From assembly GCF_000442255.1 (NCBI RefSeq), contig NZ_KE557273.1:490662-554661 (forward strand): 64,000 bases of DNA, written 5' to 3'. Each line of letters opens with the position of its first letter. The first letter of the stretch is position 1. The notes below the pieces were generated by a model. The model ran no database searches and was not told the origin of the DNA. It was given only the letters and a program-made list of their open reading frames with translations. The stretch comes from Salipiger mucosus DSM 16094. GTDB lineage: Bacteria; Pseudomonadota; Alphaproteobacteria; Rhodobacterales; Rhodobacteraceae. This document shows, piece by piece, positions 48,602 through 58,400 of the stretch. Both the position numbers and the translations under genes were made by a program.

Positions 48602-49348
48602 TCAGGCGAAGAGGCCGCCGTCCGAATCGTCGCCGGCCTCGTCGAGCAGGCGGCTCATGTCGGGCACCGTCACGTGGCGCTTGCCCTCGAGCTGGATCAC
48701 CCCGTCCTTGCGCAACGCCGAGATCTGGCGGCTGACCGTCTCGAGCGTGAGGCCGAGGTAGTCTGCCATCGCCTCGCGCGTGAGGGGCAGGTCGAAGACC
48801 AGCGCGCCCGAGGTCTGGCGCATGTTGATCGAGGCATCGCGCCGGGCGATGATCGAGAGCAGCGAGGCGATCTTCTCGCGCGCGGTCTTGCGGCCGAGCA
48901 CCAGCATCCACTCGCGCGCCGCGTCGAGCTCGTCGAGCGTCATCTCGAGCAGGCGCTGGGCGATGTGGGGCGTGCGGGTCATCATGGACTCGAAAGGCGC
49001 CTTGCGGAAACAGCACATGAGCAGGTCGGTGGTCGCCACCACGTCGTAGGCGGCCGTCGCCCGGCCGGGGCGGCCGACGAAGTCCGACGGCAGCAACAGG
49101 CCGACCATCTGGGTGCGCCCGTCCTCCATCGTCTGGGTCAGCGTCGCGATGCCCGAGACGACCGAGCCCACGAAGTCCATCCGGTCGCCGGACCAGATCA
49201 CCGTCTGGCCCGCCTCGAATCGGCGGTAGTACTTGATCTCTTCAAGCTGCTCGAGCTCGTCGTTCTCGCAGCGCGCGCAGACGGCCCGGTGCCGGATCGG
49301 GCATTCGGCGCATTGTTGAGAAACGGCAAGACTGCGCTCGTTCAGCAT
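48602..49348 (-). CDS. fnrL: Oxygen-sensing regulator FnrL (Crp/Fnr family)
   Basis: A 248-aa Fnr-type regulator. Cysteines C13, C16, C24 and C27 with a fifth in LLMCCFRK can hold a [4Fe-4S] cluster, so it is an oxygen sensor. A cyclic-nucleotide-like fold spans about 40-150, the dimer helix follows, and the DNA-recognition helix is in LTLETVSRQISALRKDG, where E-V-S-R gives TTGAT specificity. It has an FNR box 15 bp from its start (autoregulation), and hemN is divergent on the other side of that box. Confidence 0.93.
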   Translation of the reverse strand: MLNERSLAVSQQCAECPIRHRAVCARCENDELEQLEEIKYYRRFEAGQTVIWSGDRMDFVGSVVSGIATLTQTMEDGRTQMVGLLLPSDFVGRPGRATAAYDVVATTDLLMCCFRKAPFESMMTRTPHIAQRLLEMTLDELDAAREWMLVLGRKTAREKIASLLSIIARRDASINMRQTSGALVFDLPLTREAMADYLGLTLETVSRQISALRKDGVIQLEGKRHVTVPDMSRLLDEAGDDSDGGLFA

Positions 49349-49363
49349 GATCCGCGTCCACTC

Positions 49364-49377
49364 TTGATCTGGGTCAA
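49364..49377. promoter_or_regulatory. FNR box between fnrL and hemN
   Basis: TTGATCTGGGTCAA, a near-perfect TTGAT-N4-ATCAA site. Its centre is 37.5 bp before ATG 49408 of hemN and 22.5 bp before fnrL. A TAAACG element at 49401-49406 is at the place for a -10 box if hemN RNA begins close to its start codon. Confidence 0.8.
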
Positions 49378-49407
49378 GGAGATCATCCCCTTCGTCCCTC
49401 TAAACGT

Positions 49408-50769
49408 ATGCGCATGGTCACGCGAACTCAACTCTCCCGCCTCGGGCTTTTCGACGCGAAAGTGCCCCGATACACGAGCTACCCGACCGCGCCGCATTTC
49501 TCCGGTGCGGTGGGACCGGAGGATTTCCGCAGCTGGATCGAAAGCGTGCCGGAAGATGGCACGATTTCGCTCTACCTGCATGTGCCTTTCTGCCGCAGGC
49601 TGTGCTGGTTCTGCGCCTGCCGGACGCAGGGCACGGCGACACTGGGGCCCGTCGAATCCTACGTCGAGACGCTGAAGAGCGAACTCGATCTGCTGCGGGC
49701 GCACCTGCCGCGCGGGGTGAAGCTCTCGCGGCTGCACTGGGGCGGGGGCACGCCGACGCTGCTGACGCCGGACCTGATGCGGGCGCTGATCGACAAGATT
49801 TCCGAGGTCGCGGATTTCGCCGAGGATGCCGAGTTCTCGGTCGAGATCGACCCCAACGAGATCGACGGCGCGCGGCTTGACGTGCTCAAGGCGGGCGGCA
49901 TGAACCGCGCCTCGATCGGGGTGCAGGACTTCGACGAGGGCATTCAGCGGACCATCGGGCGGCTTCAGGGCTACGACGTGACGCGGCGCGCGGTCGAGAT
50001 GATCCGCGAGCGCGGGGTATCGAGCCTGAACGCCGACATCCTCTACGGGCTGCCGGACCAGACCCGGGCGCGGATCACCGAGTCGGTGCAGAAGCTGCTG
50101 TCGCTCAACCCGGACAGGGTCGCGCTCTACGGCTACGCGCATGTTCCCTGGATGGCCAAGCGCCAGCAGATGATTCCCTCGGACCGGCTGCCGACGCCGG
50201 ACGAGCGGCTGGACCTTTTCGAGACCGCGCGGCGGCTGTTTGCCTGGGACGGCTATGCCGAGATCGGAATCGACCATTTCGCGGCGCCGCACGACGGGCT
50301 GACCGTGGCGCAGAAGACGGGGCGGCTGCGGCGCAACTTCCAGGGCTACACCGACGACACCTCGGACGTGCTGATCGGGGTGGGCGCCTCGGCGATCTCG
50401 AAGTTCCCGCAGGGCTACGCGCAGAACGCACCGGCGACCTCGGCGCATACCGGGCGGATCCGCGAGGGGAGCTTCTCGACCGCGCGCGGGCACGTGCTGA
50501 CGGAGGAGGACCGCCTGCGCGGGCGCATGATCGAGATGCTGATGTGCGATTTCCGCATCCGCAGCGCGGAGCTGGTGGCGCGGCACGGCATTGCGGCGGA
50601 CGAGTTGCAGCGGCGCTTCGCCGAGATGAACGCGGCCTTCGACGGGCTGCTCGAGGTGAGCGAGGAGGGGCTCTTCGTCCCGCAGGACGCACGGCCGCTC
50701 ACGCGGATGATCGCGCGGCACCTCGATGCCTACGAGCTTTCGGTCGCGGGCCACAGTTCGGCGATCTGA
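49408..50769 (+). CDS. hemN: Oxygen-independent coproporphyrinogen III oxidase
   Basis: Radical-SAM enzyme of 453 aa that makes protoporphyrinogen IX without oxygen. The cluster motif C-X3-C-X2-C is C62, C66, C69 in PFCRRLCWFC, with the extra HemN cysteine after it; the long form and C-terminal domain (about 360-453) fit true HemN. There is no Shine-Dalgarno before ATG 49408 or the next ATG 49414. FNR control is expected, since the enzyme is needed when oxygen is low. Confidence 0.94.
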   Translation: MRMVTRTQLSRLGLFDAKVPRYTSYPTAPHFSGAVGPEDFRSWIESVPEDGTISLYLHVPFCRRLCWFCACRTQGTATLGPVESYVETLKSELDLLRAHLPRGVKLSRLHWGGGTPTLLTPDLMRALIDKISEVADFAEDAEFSVEIDPNEIDGARLDVLKAGGMNRASIGVQDFDEGIQRTIGRLQGYDVTRRAVEMIRERGVSSLNADILYGLPDQTRARITESVQKLLSLNPDRVALYGYAHVPWMAKRQQMIPSDRLPTPDERLDLFETARRLFAWDGYAEIGIDHFAAPHDGLTVAQKTGRLRRNFQGYTDDTSDVLIGVGASAISKFPQGYAQNAPATSAHTGRIREGSFSTARGHVLTEEDRLRGRMIEMLMCDFRIRSAELVARHGIAADELQRRFAEMNAAFDGLLEVSEEGLFVPQDARPLTRMIARHLDAYELSVAGHSSAI

Positions 50770-50798
50770 GCCCAGGATTCTTCGTCCGAAAAATCTTG

Positions 50799-50830
50799 CC
50801 CCGATAATCTTCGCCGGAAGAGTATCGGGG
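50799..50830. terminator. Hairpin between convergent hemN and yejF
   Basis: CCCCGATA-A-TCTTC pairs with GAAGA-G-TATCGGGG (one A.G mismatch, loop GCCG). It stands between two convergent stops, so it probably ends both transcripts; no T run is seen. Confidence 0.6.
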
Positions 50831-50833
50831 CGC

Positions 50834-52427
50834 TCAGCCGGCGAAGTCGAAGGCCGCGGCGAAGAGCTTGCGGGTGTAGTCGGTCTTTGGCGCGGCGAAG
50901 ACCTCTTCGGCGCGGCCCATCTCGACCACGTCGCCCTGGTTCATCACGATGACCTCGTGGCTCATCGCGCGCACCACCTTCAGGTCGTGGCTGATGAAGA
51001 GGTAGGCGAGGTCGTGCCGCCGCTGCAGATCGCGCAGCAGGTCGACGATCTGCACCTGCACCGTCATGTCCAGCGCCGAGGTCGGCTCGTCCAGCACCAC
51101 CAGCCGGGGCCGCAGCACCATGGCCCGTGCGATGGCGATGCGCTGGCGCTGGCCGCCCGAGAATTCGTGCGGGTAGCGGTGCATGGTCGCGGGATCGAGC
51201 CCGACCTCGCGCATGATCTCCTCGACTGCCTGCCGGTGCGGCTTGCCGTCGGGTGAGCCGTGCACGCCCAGCCCCTCGGCGATGATCTGCTCGCAGGTCA
51301 TGGCGGGGCGAGAGCGAGCCGAAGGGGTCCTGAAAGACGATCTGCATTTCCGAACGCAGGCGGCGCAGCTCGCGCGTGGACCATTTGCGCACGTCGCGGC
51401 CGCGGTAGACGATCCCGCCCTCGGACTGGATCAGGCGCATCATCGCCAGCGCCAGCGTCGTCTTGCCCGAGCCGCTTTCGCCCACGATGCCCACGGTCTC
51501 GCCGGCGCGGACCGAGAAGCTCGCGTCGTTGACGGCCTTCACGTGGCCCACCGTGCGCTTGAGCAGGCCGCGCTGGATCGGGAACCAGATGCGCAGGTTG
51601 TCGGCGCGGGCGATCTCGTCGGCCTCGGCCCGCACCGGGTCGGGCTTGCCGGTGCTCTCGGCCGAGAGCAGCATGCGGGTATAGGCGTGCTGCGGCGCGT
51701 CGAAGAGCTCGGTCGTGCGGCCGGCCTCGACGATCTCGCCGTCCTTCATCACGCAGACGCGGTCGGCGAAGCGGCGCACGATGTTCAGGTCGTGCGTGAT
51801 GAAGAGGAGGCTCATGTCCTCGTCTTCCTTGAGCCGCATCAGCAGGTCGAGGATCTGCGCCTGGATCGTCACGTCGAGCGCCGTGGTGGGCTCGTCGGCG
51901 ATCAGCAGGTCGGGCCCGTTGGCGAGCGCCATGGCGATCATGACGCGCTGCCGCTGGCCGCCCGAGAGCTGGTGGGGGTAGGCGGTGAGCCGGTTTTCGG
52001 CGTCGCGGATGCCCACCCGCTCGAGCAGGTCGAGGATGCGTGCGCGGGCCTTGTCGCCCACCAGCCCCTGGTGCAGCGCGAGGCTTTCCAGCAGCTGCTT
52101 TTCCAGCGTGTGCAGCGGGTTGAGCGAGGTCATCGGCTCCTGGAAGATGAAGCTGATGTCGTTGCCCCGGACGTTGCGCAGGCGCTGGCCGGGGGCACCG
52201 ATCATCTCCTGCCCCTTGTAGAGGACCGAGCCTTCGACCTTGGCCGCGTCGCCCAGCAGCGAGACGGTCGAGAGCGCCGTCACCGACTTGCCGGACCCCG
52301 ACTCGCCCACGAGCGCGACGGTTTCGCCGGGCTGGATGTCGAAGGACACGCCCTTGACGGCGCGCGTGTCGCGGCCGTCCTGGGTGAAGGTCACGGCGAG
52401 GTCTTTCACCTCGAGCAATGCGCTCAT
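50834..52427 (-). CDS. yejF: Peptide ABC transporter, dual ATP-binding protein (YejF-like), one frameshift
   Basis: Fused two-ATPase protein of the oligopeptide/microcin C family. The N-terminal half has GESGSGKS and LSGGQRQR, and so does the C-terminal half (GESGSGKTT and FSGGQRQR, with LDEPTSALD). Reading moves between frames at 51302-51307, where one extra base breaks FGSLSPR-MTCEQII; removing it gives 530 aa, the family size. The start at 52425-52427 ([14 protein letters not shown]) overlaps the yejE stop. Likely a sequence error, or the second ATPase half is lost. Confidence 0.85.
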
Positions 52428-53644
52428 GTGAAGGTCTTTCTTGGGTCGAAGGCATCGCGCACGCCCTCGAAGATGAAGACGAGCAGCGAGAGCATCAGGG
52501 CGAAGACGGCGAAGGCGGTGAAGGCGAGCCAGGGCGCCTGAAGGTTCTGCTTGGCCTGCAGCGTCAGCTCGCCCAGCGAGGGCGCCGAGGAGGGCAGGCC
52601 GAAGCCGAGGAAGTCGAGCCCGGCCAGCGTGCTGATGGTGCCCGTCACGATGAAGGGCAGCATGGTCAGCGTGGCGACCATGGCGTTGGGCAGCATGTGG
52701 CGGAACATGATCTTCCAGTTCGACACGCCAAGCGCCTTGGCCGCGCGGACGTATTCGAGGTTGCGGGCGCGCAGGAACTCGGCGCGCACGACGCCCACCA
52801 GAGCCACCCATCCGAAGAGCACTGTCAGGAAGACCAGAAGCCAGAAGCCGCGCCCCAGGATCGCGAAGAGGATGATGATCACGTAGAGCGAAGGCGTCGC
52901 CGACCAGATCTCGATGATGCGCTGGAAGATGAGGTCGATCCAGCCGCCGAAGAAGCCCTGGATCGCCCCCGCGACGATGCCCACCACCGAGGAGATCGCC
53001 GTCACGATCAGGGTGAAGAGGATCGACAGGCGGAAGCCGTAGATCACCCGGGCCAGCACGTCGCGCTTGGTGTCGTCGGTGCCGAGCCAGTTCTGCGCGC
53101 TGGGCGGCAGGGGCGCGGCGCCGGGGCGGTCGACCGGCGTGGTGAAGCTGTAGGGGATGGGGGGCCAGATCATCCAGCCCTTCTGGAAGTCGCCCTCCAG
53201 CACCATGCCCTGGTCGGTCTGCTCGATCAGCTCCTCGGGCGTGTCGAAGCAGCTGTCGAGCCCGCCGGTCACGATGAGGCACTGCACCTCGGGGTCGCGG
53301 TAGGCGGCCTCGGTGCGGAAATCGCCGCCGAAATCGGTCTCGGCGTAGAAGCTGAAGATCGGCATGCGCCACTCGCCGCGGTAGTTCACCAGGATCGGCT
53401 TGTCGTTGGCGAGGAACTCGGCAAAGAGCGACAGGCCGAAGAGCACGACGAAGATGATCAGCGACCAGAAGGCGCGGCGGTTGCGCTTGAAGTTGCGCCA
53501 GCGCCGCTGGTTGAGCGGCGAGAGCGCGAAGCGTCCCGGCTTGGGCTGCGGGATCGGGGCGGCGCCGGCCTCGGGCTGAGGGCGGATGCTGCCACCGGCC
53601 TCGCGGCCGTCGGGGGCTGCGCGGGGATCGGGCTCGTAGCTCAT
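52424..53644 (-). CDS. yejE: Peptide ABC transporter permease (YejE-like)
   Basis: Inner-membrane permease of 406 aa with an N-terminal Pro/Gly-rich cytoplasmic extension (residues 1-45), a helix (about 58-75), a long periplasmic insert with two Cys (CLIVTGGLDSC), then five helices. The EAA loop is the ARAAKALGVSNWKIMFRHMLPN region (about 284-305). The large periplasmic insert is typical of YejE and not of DppC. Overlaps yejF by four bases; yejB lies 1 bp upstream. Confidence 0.9.
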   Translation of the reverse strand: MSYEPDPRAAPDGREAGGSIRPQPEAGAAPIPQPKPGRFALSPLNQRRWRNFKRNRRAFWSLIIFVVLFGLSLFAEFLANDKPILVNYRGEWRMPIFSFYAETDFGGDFRTEAAYRDPEVQCLIVTGGLDSCFDTPEELIEQTDQGMVLEGDFQKGWMIWPPIPYSFTTPVDRPGAAPLPPSAQNWLGTDDTKRDVLARVIYGFRLSILFTLIVTAISSVVGIVAGAIQGFFGGWIDLIFQRIIEIWSATPSLYVIIILFAILGRGFWLLVFLTVLFGWVALVGVVRAEFLRARNLEYVRAAKALGVSNWKIMFRHMLPNAMVATLTMLPFIVTGTISTLAGLDFLGFGLPSSAPSLGELTLQAKQNLQAPWLAFTAFAVFALMLSLLVFIFEGVRDAFDPRKTFT

Positions 53645-53645
53645 G

Positions 53646-54734
53646 TCAGCCTTCCCGTTTCTCGAAGTCGATGCGCGGATCGACCAGCACGTACATCAGG
53701 TCCGAGATGATGCCCACCACCAGGCCGATCAGGCCGAAGATGAAGAGCGTGCCGAAGATCACCGGGTAGTCGCGCGCGACCGCCGCCTCGAAGCCGAGGC
53801 GCCCGAGCCCGTCGAGCGAGAAGATCGTCTCGATGATGAGCGAGCCGGTGAAGAAGATGCCGATGAAGACCGCCGGGAAGCCCGCGATCACGATCAGCAT
53901 GGCGTTGCGGAAGATGTGCCCGTAGAGCACCCGCCGCTCGGTCAGGCCCTTGGCGCGGGCAGTCACCACGTACTGCTTCTTGATCTCGTCGAGGAAGCTG
54001 TTCTTGGTCAGCAGCGTCAGCGTGGCGAAGGCCGCGATGGTCGAGGCGATCACGGGCAGGGCGATGTGCCAGAAGTAGTCGACGATCTTCATCGGCCAGC
54101 TCAGCGTCTCCCAGTTGTCCGAGACCAGCCCGCGCAGCGGGAAGAGCTGCCAGTAGGAGCCGCCGGCGAAGAGCACCAGCAGCACGATGGCGAAGAGGAA
54201 GCCGGGGATCGCGTAGGCCACGATGATCGCGCCCGAGGTCCAGGTGTCGAAGGCCGAGCCGTCCTTGACCGCCTTGCGGATGCCGAGCGGGATCGAGACG
54301 ATATAGGCGATCAACGTCGACCACAGACCCAGCGAGATCGAGACCGGCAGCTTCTCGATCACCAGGTCGATCACGCTGATCGAGCGGAAGTAGCTCTCGC
54401 CGAAGTCGAGGCGCATGTAGTTCCACAGCATGTTCGCGAACCGCTCGAGCGGCGGCTTGTCGAAGCCGAACTCGCGTTCCAGCTCCTCGATGAATTCCGG
54501 TGGCAGGCCGCGGGCGCCCGCGTATTCGCTGTCGCCCACGGTTTCGAGGTCGGAGACGCCCCCGTCGCCCGAGCCCGCGAAGCCCTCGAAGACATCGCCC
54601 TGACCCTCGATCTGGGCGATGATCTGCTCGATGGGGCCGCCGGGGACGAACTGGGTGAGCGTGAAGTTGACGATCATGATCCCGAGAAGGGTGGGAATGA
54701 TCAGCAACAGTCGGCGGAGGATGTAGGCGCCCAT
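53646..54734 (-). CDS. yejB: Peptide ABC transporter permease (YejB-like)
   Basis: Inner-membrane permease of 362 aa. The first helix is [20 protein letters not shown], then a long periplasmic loop (about 30-130), and five more helices; the EAA-loop region is [21 protein letters not shown]. The length and loop fit YejB. One base separates its stop from the yejE start; yejA ends 1 bp upstream. The operon order is yejA-yejB-yejE-yejF. Confidence 0.9.
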   Translation of the reverse strand: MGAYILRRLLLIIPTLLGIMIVNFTLTQFVPGGPIEQIIAQIEGQGDVFEGFAGSGDGGVSDLETVGDSEYAGARGLPPEFIEELEREFGFDKPPLERFANMLWNYMRLDFGESYFRSISVIDLVIEKLPVSISLGLWSTLIAYIVSIPLGIRKAVKDGSAFDTWTSGAIIVAYAIPGFLFAIVLLVLFAGGSYWQLFPLRGLVSDNWETLSWPMKIVDYFWHIALPVIASTIAAFATLTLLTKNSFLDEIKKQYVVTARAKGLTERRVLYGHIFRNAMLIVIAGFPAVFIGIFFTGSLIIETIFSLDGLGRLGFEAAVARDYPVIFGTLFIFGLIGLVVGIISDLMYVLVDPRIDFEKREG

Positions 54735-54735
54735 A

Positions 54736-56702
54736 TCAGTTGATCACGCCGGCCTCGCGCAGGGCCTCTTCCTTTTCCGGGTTCACCCACCAGTAGCTGA
54801 GGTAGCCCAGGTCGTAGGGCGCGACGTCCTCGGGGTGTTCGTACATGTCGTAGTAGGCCACCCAGTGATCGGCGATGTAGCCGGTGGGAATGACGAAGAA
54901 CTCGTGGCGCAGCGCGCGGTCCAGCGCCTTGAGCGCGACGTCGGTCTCTTCCTGGCTCTCCGCGACGAAGCTGGCCTCGAGGATCGCGTCCACCAGCGGC
55001 GAGGCGAGGCCCGCCGGGTTGAAGAGGCTGAACTCGGCCTCGCGCGAGCCGTACATCTGCGTCAGCCCGCCGCCCGTCGACAGGAAGGAGCTGTAGCGGG
55101 TGGAATAGAGGATGTCGTAGTCGCGCTCACGCCGGCGCAGGGTGTACTGCGAGGGGTCGACCCGCTCGAAGCTGGCGTTGACGCCGATCTGCTCGAGGTT
55201 CTGCACGAAGGTCTCGTGCATGGACTCGACGGTGGGGTCGATGTTCGTGGGGATCAGCATGTTGACGTCGAGCGTCTGGCCGGCCTCGTTGCGGCGTATG
55301 CCGTCGTCGCCGACGGCCCAGCCGGCCTCGTCCAGCAGGCGCGAGGCGGCGCGCAGGTTGCGGCGGTCGCCGAGGCGGCTGGCGTCGGAGGAGTGCGTCA
55401 TGCGCGCGGGCTCGGTCAGCAGTTCCTCGGGGACGACATCGCCCAGCGACTCGAGGAATTCCAGCTCGGCCGCCCGTCGGGCGTGCCCTCGGCCTCGACG
55501 TGGGTGCCCTCGACGAAGGAGCTGCGCGACTCGTAGAGGCCGTAGCGCAGGCTCTCGTTGGACCATTCGAAGTTGAAGGCCAGCGCGATCGCCTCGCGCA
55601 CGCGCTTGTCCTCGAACTGCGGCTTGGCGAGGTTGAAGACGAAGCCGGTGGGGTTCGGCGGGCTGCCGTCGGGGATCTCCTCGGTCACGACGGTGCCGTT
55701 CTGGACCTTGGGGAAGTCGTAGGAGGTGGCCCAGAGCCGCGGATCGCTTTCGACGCGGAAGAGGTATTCACCGGCCTTGAAGGCCTCGAAGGAGGCGGTC
55801 TGGTCGGCGAAATACTCGACGCGGATCTCGTCGTAGTTGTTGCGGCCGGCGTTGAAGGGCAGGTCGGCGCCCCAGTAGTCCTCGCGCCGGGTGTAGCTGA
55901 TGCGGCGGTTCACCTCGTAGCTGTCGAGCTTGTAGGGGCCCGAGCCCACGGCGACTTCCATGCGCGGCTCGTCGAGGCGGCGGTTCTCGGGGTCCTCCTC
56001 GAACCAGTCCTTGGAGAAGACCGGGGTCGAGCCCACGGTCTCGATCCGCGAGCGCTTGGACTCCTCGGGGTTGAAGGTGAACTTGACGGTGTGCTCGTCG
56101 AGCGCCTCGGCGCTGTCGACCATGCGGTCGACGGCCTGCGCGTAGGAGGGCAGGCCCTGCGTGATGAAGAGCGTGTGGGAGTAGACCACGTCCTCGGCCG
56201 TCACCGGGGTGCCGTCCCAGAAGGTCGCCTCGGGGCGCATGTGGAAGATCACCCAGTCCTTGCTCTCGGCGTACTCGATGCTTTCGCAGAGGACGCAGTA
56301 GTATTCGCCGACCTGGTCCTCGACGGTCTCGATCCGCTGGTCGTACTGCACCGTGGTCAGCGCGCCGGCGCGGCCCTTGCGCGAGTAGGGGTTCAGGCTG
56401 TCGAAGGTGCCCGAGGAGGCCACCACGAGACTGCCGCCCTTGGGTGCGTCGGGGTTCACGAAGTCGAAATGCTCGTAGTCGGCCGGGTAGGCGAGTTCGC
56501 CGAAGTAGGAATAGCCGTGCGAGGTGATGACCTCTTCGCCCTCGCTGGCCGAGGCCTCGGTCGCGCTCTCCTGCGCCGCGGCGGAGAAGGCCGCGACGCC
56601 CAGGCCGAGCGCGGCGAGGGCGGCGATCAGGGGGCCGTGCAGGGCGTGTCGTGTGGCGGCTGCGGTTGTCGTCGCGGCGGCGCGGGGCGTCGTCCGGATC
56701 AT
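54736..56702 (-). CDS. yejA: Extracellular solute-binding protein (YejA-like), one frameshift
   Basis: Periplasmic binding protein of SBP family 5. A signal peptide (hydrophobic [20 protein letters not shown]) is followed by [20 protein letters not shown] and [10 protein letters not shown], the YejA pattern. Two frames meet near 55470-55474, where one base is missing (EGTPDGR then [10 protein letters not shown]). Restoring it gives about 655 aa, a normal length. I choose ATG 56700-56702 with GGGGAGAG before it. In E. coli YejABEF imports microcin C and peptides. Probably a sequence error, since the other three genes of the operon are readable. Confidence 0.85.
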
Positions 56703-56837
56703 GTGCTCTCCCCTCATGGTCGGCGTCGTCTGCCGTTGGACGTAAGCTAAGTGGGCCGGTTGACCATGTTCAAGTTGAGATTGCGTGAGGCCCGCGCGAT
56801 CCGGCCGGGCGCCGCCTGCCGCGCGGGGGGCGGGATG

Positions 56838-56868
56838 AAAAAAGGGCCGCGGCGTCGTGCCGCGGCCC
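56838..56868 (-). terminator. Intrinsic terminator of the cytochrome c gene
   Basis: GGGCCGCGGC (56844-56853) pairs with GCCGCGGCCC (56859-56868) around GTCGT; on the minus strand it is followed by six T. It lies 29 bases after the stop. Confidence 0.9.
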
Positions 56869-56897
56869 CTGGTCCGGTTCCCGTGTCGCGACGGCGA

Positions 56898-57407
56898 TCA
56901 GCCGTCGAGCGAATCCAGGTAGGCGATGAGGTTCACGCGATCCTCGGCGTCGCGCAGGCCCGCGAAGCTCATGGAGGTTCCCGACGCGAAACCGCTCGGG
57001 TTCTCGAGGAAGTGGAAGAGGTTCTCCTGCGACCAGGTATCGGCCGCCTCGCTGAGGGCGCCCGAGTAGCTGAAGCCGTCGACCGCGGCCACGTCGCGTC
57101 CGACCACGCCGTCGAGGTGCGGGCCGGTGGCGTTGGTGCCGTCGATCTTGTGGCAGGCGCGGCACTTGCCGAAGACGCGCTCGCCGGCGCCGGCGTCGGC
57201 CGATGCCATCAGCGTCTCGAAGTCCTGTTCCGGCTCTTCTTCGCCGCCGCCGCCCTCTTCGACCTCGATCACGTAGGCCGCCACCTCTTCGCCGTGGCCG
57301 CCGCCAACGTGGTAGAGCGTTTCGGCGACCCAGCCGCCGAGGAGGTAGATGAGGAAGGCGCCACAGACGCCGCCCACAACCTTTGTCATCGTCATCGTGT
57401 CAGGCAT
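56898..57407 (-). CDS. Membrane-anchored cytochrome c (c552/CycM-like)
   Basis: A 169-aa cytochrome with an N-terminal anchor (VVGGVCGAFLIYLLGGWVAE, about residues 10-29), an acidic linker (EEGGGGEEEPEQ), and one c-heme site GKCRACHKID with distal Met in GTSMSFAGL. Such class I cytochromes c carry electrons from the bc1 complex to oxidases in alphaproteobacteria, or serve maturation roles. I use ATG 57405-57407; later ATGs at 57395 and 57389 are possible. It faces away from pheA. Confidence 0.88.
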   Translation of the reverse strand: MPDTMTMTKVVGGVCGAFLIYLLGGWVAETLYHVGGGHGEEVAAYVIEVEEGGGGEEEPEQDFETLMASADAGAGERVFGKCRACHKIDGTNATGPHLDGVVGRDVAAVDGFSYSGALSEAADTWSQENLFHFLENPSGFASGTSMSFAGLRDAEDRVNLIAYLDSLDG

Positions 57408-57547
57408 TGCTCGCGTGTCCCAAAGATAGCTGTCGGCGGGCTGTCTACGGCTTCCATTGCCTTGTGGCAAGGTATAGAAGCCGCGACCAAACGCCCGCAG
57501 GGTGAAAAGAATATGTGAAGATCACGAAAACGGACGGGCACGCGGCC

Positions 57548-58381
57548 ATGACCAATCGCATCGCATTCCAGGGAGAACCCGGTGCCTATTCGCACCAGGC
57601 GTGCCACGAGGCGCGCCCCGACATGGAGGCGATGCCCTGCCGGACCTTCGAGGATGCGATCGAGGCGGTGCGTTCGGGCGAGGCGGACCTGGCCATGCTG
57701 CCGGTCGAGAATTCGACCTACGGGCGGGTGGCCGACATCCACTCGCTGCTGCCCGAATCCGGCCTGCACATCATCGGCGAGAGCTTCGTGCGGGTGCACA
57801 TCAACCTGCTGGCGCAGCCGGGCACGACGCTCGACCAGGTCGAGACGGCGATGAGCCACACGGTGCTGCTGGGCCAGTGCCGCGGCTTCCTGACCGAGCA
57901 CGGCATCCACCGCCGCGTGGGCGCCGACACCGCCGGGTCGGCGCGTTACGTCGCCGAGGTGGGCGAGCCTTCGCTGGCGGCGCTGGCCTCGGAACTCGCG
58001 GGCGAGATCTACGGGCTCGAGGTGCTGGCGCGCCACATCGAGGATCACAGCCGCAACACCACGCGCTTCCTGACCATGTCGCGCGAGGCGAATCACGCGC
58101 GGCGGGGCGAGCACGGGATGATGACCAGCTTCGTCTTCCAGGTGCGCAACATCCCGGCGGCGCTCTACAAGGCGATGGGTGGCTTCGCGACGAACGGCGT
58201 CAACATGACCAAGCTGGAAAGCTACATGGTGGGCGGCTCGTTCACCGCGACGCAGTTCTATGCCGATATCGAGGGCCACCCCGAGGATCCGGCGGTGATG
58301 CGGGCGCTGGACGAGCTGGACTACTTCACCGAGAAACTTGAAATCCTGGGCGTCTATCCCCGCGATCCGCGGCGCGACTGA
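57548..58381 (+). CDS. pheA: Prephenate dehydratase
   Basis: Monofunctional prephenate dehydratase of 277 aa, last step before phenylpyruvate in phenylalanine synthesis. IAFQGEPGAYSHQAC at the start, the catalytic NTTRFLTM (Thr-Arg-Phe) and the C-terminal ACT domain (about 195-270) with the phenylalanine-binding LESYMVGG, the alphaproteobacterial form of the ESRP motif, are seen. I prefer ATG 57548 because the homologous part begins MTNRIAFQG; the GTG at 57515 is also open. Confidence 0.93.
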   Translation: MTNRIAFQGEPGAYSHQACHEARPDMEAMPCRTFEDAIEAVRSGEADLAMLPVENSTYGRVADIHSLLPESGLHIIGESFVRVHINLLAQPGTTLDQVETAMSHTVLLGQCRGFLTEHGIHRRVGADTAGSARYVAEVGEPSLAALASELAGEIYGLEVLARHIEDHSRNTTRFLTMSREANHARRGEHGMMTSFVFQVRNIPAALYKAMGGFATNGVNMTKLESYMVGGSFTATQFYADIEGHPEDPAVMRALDELDYFTEKLEILGVYPRDPRRD

Positions 58382-58400
58382 CGCCCCCGGCGGGGGCGAT

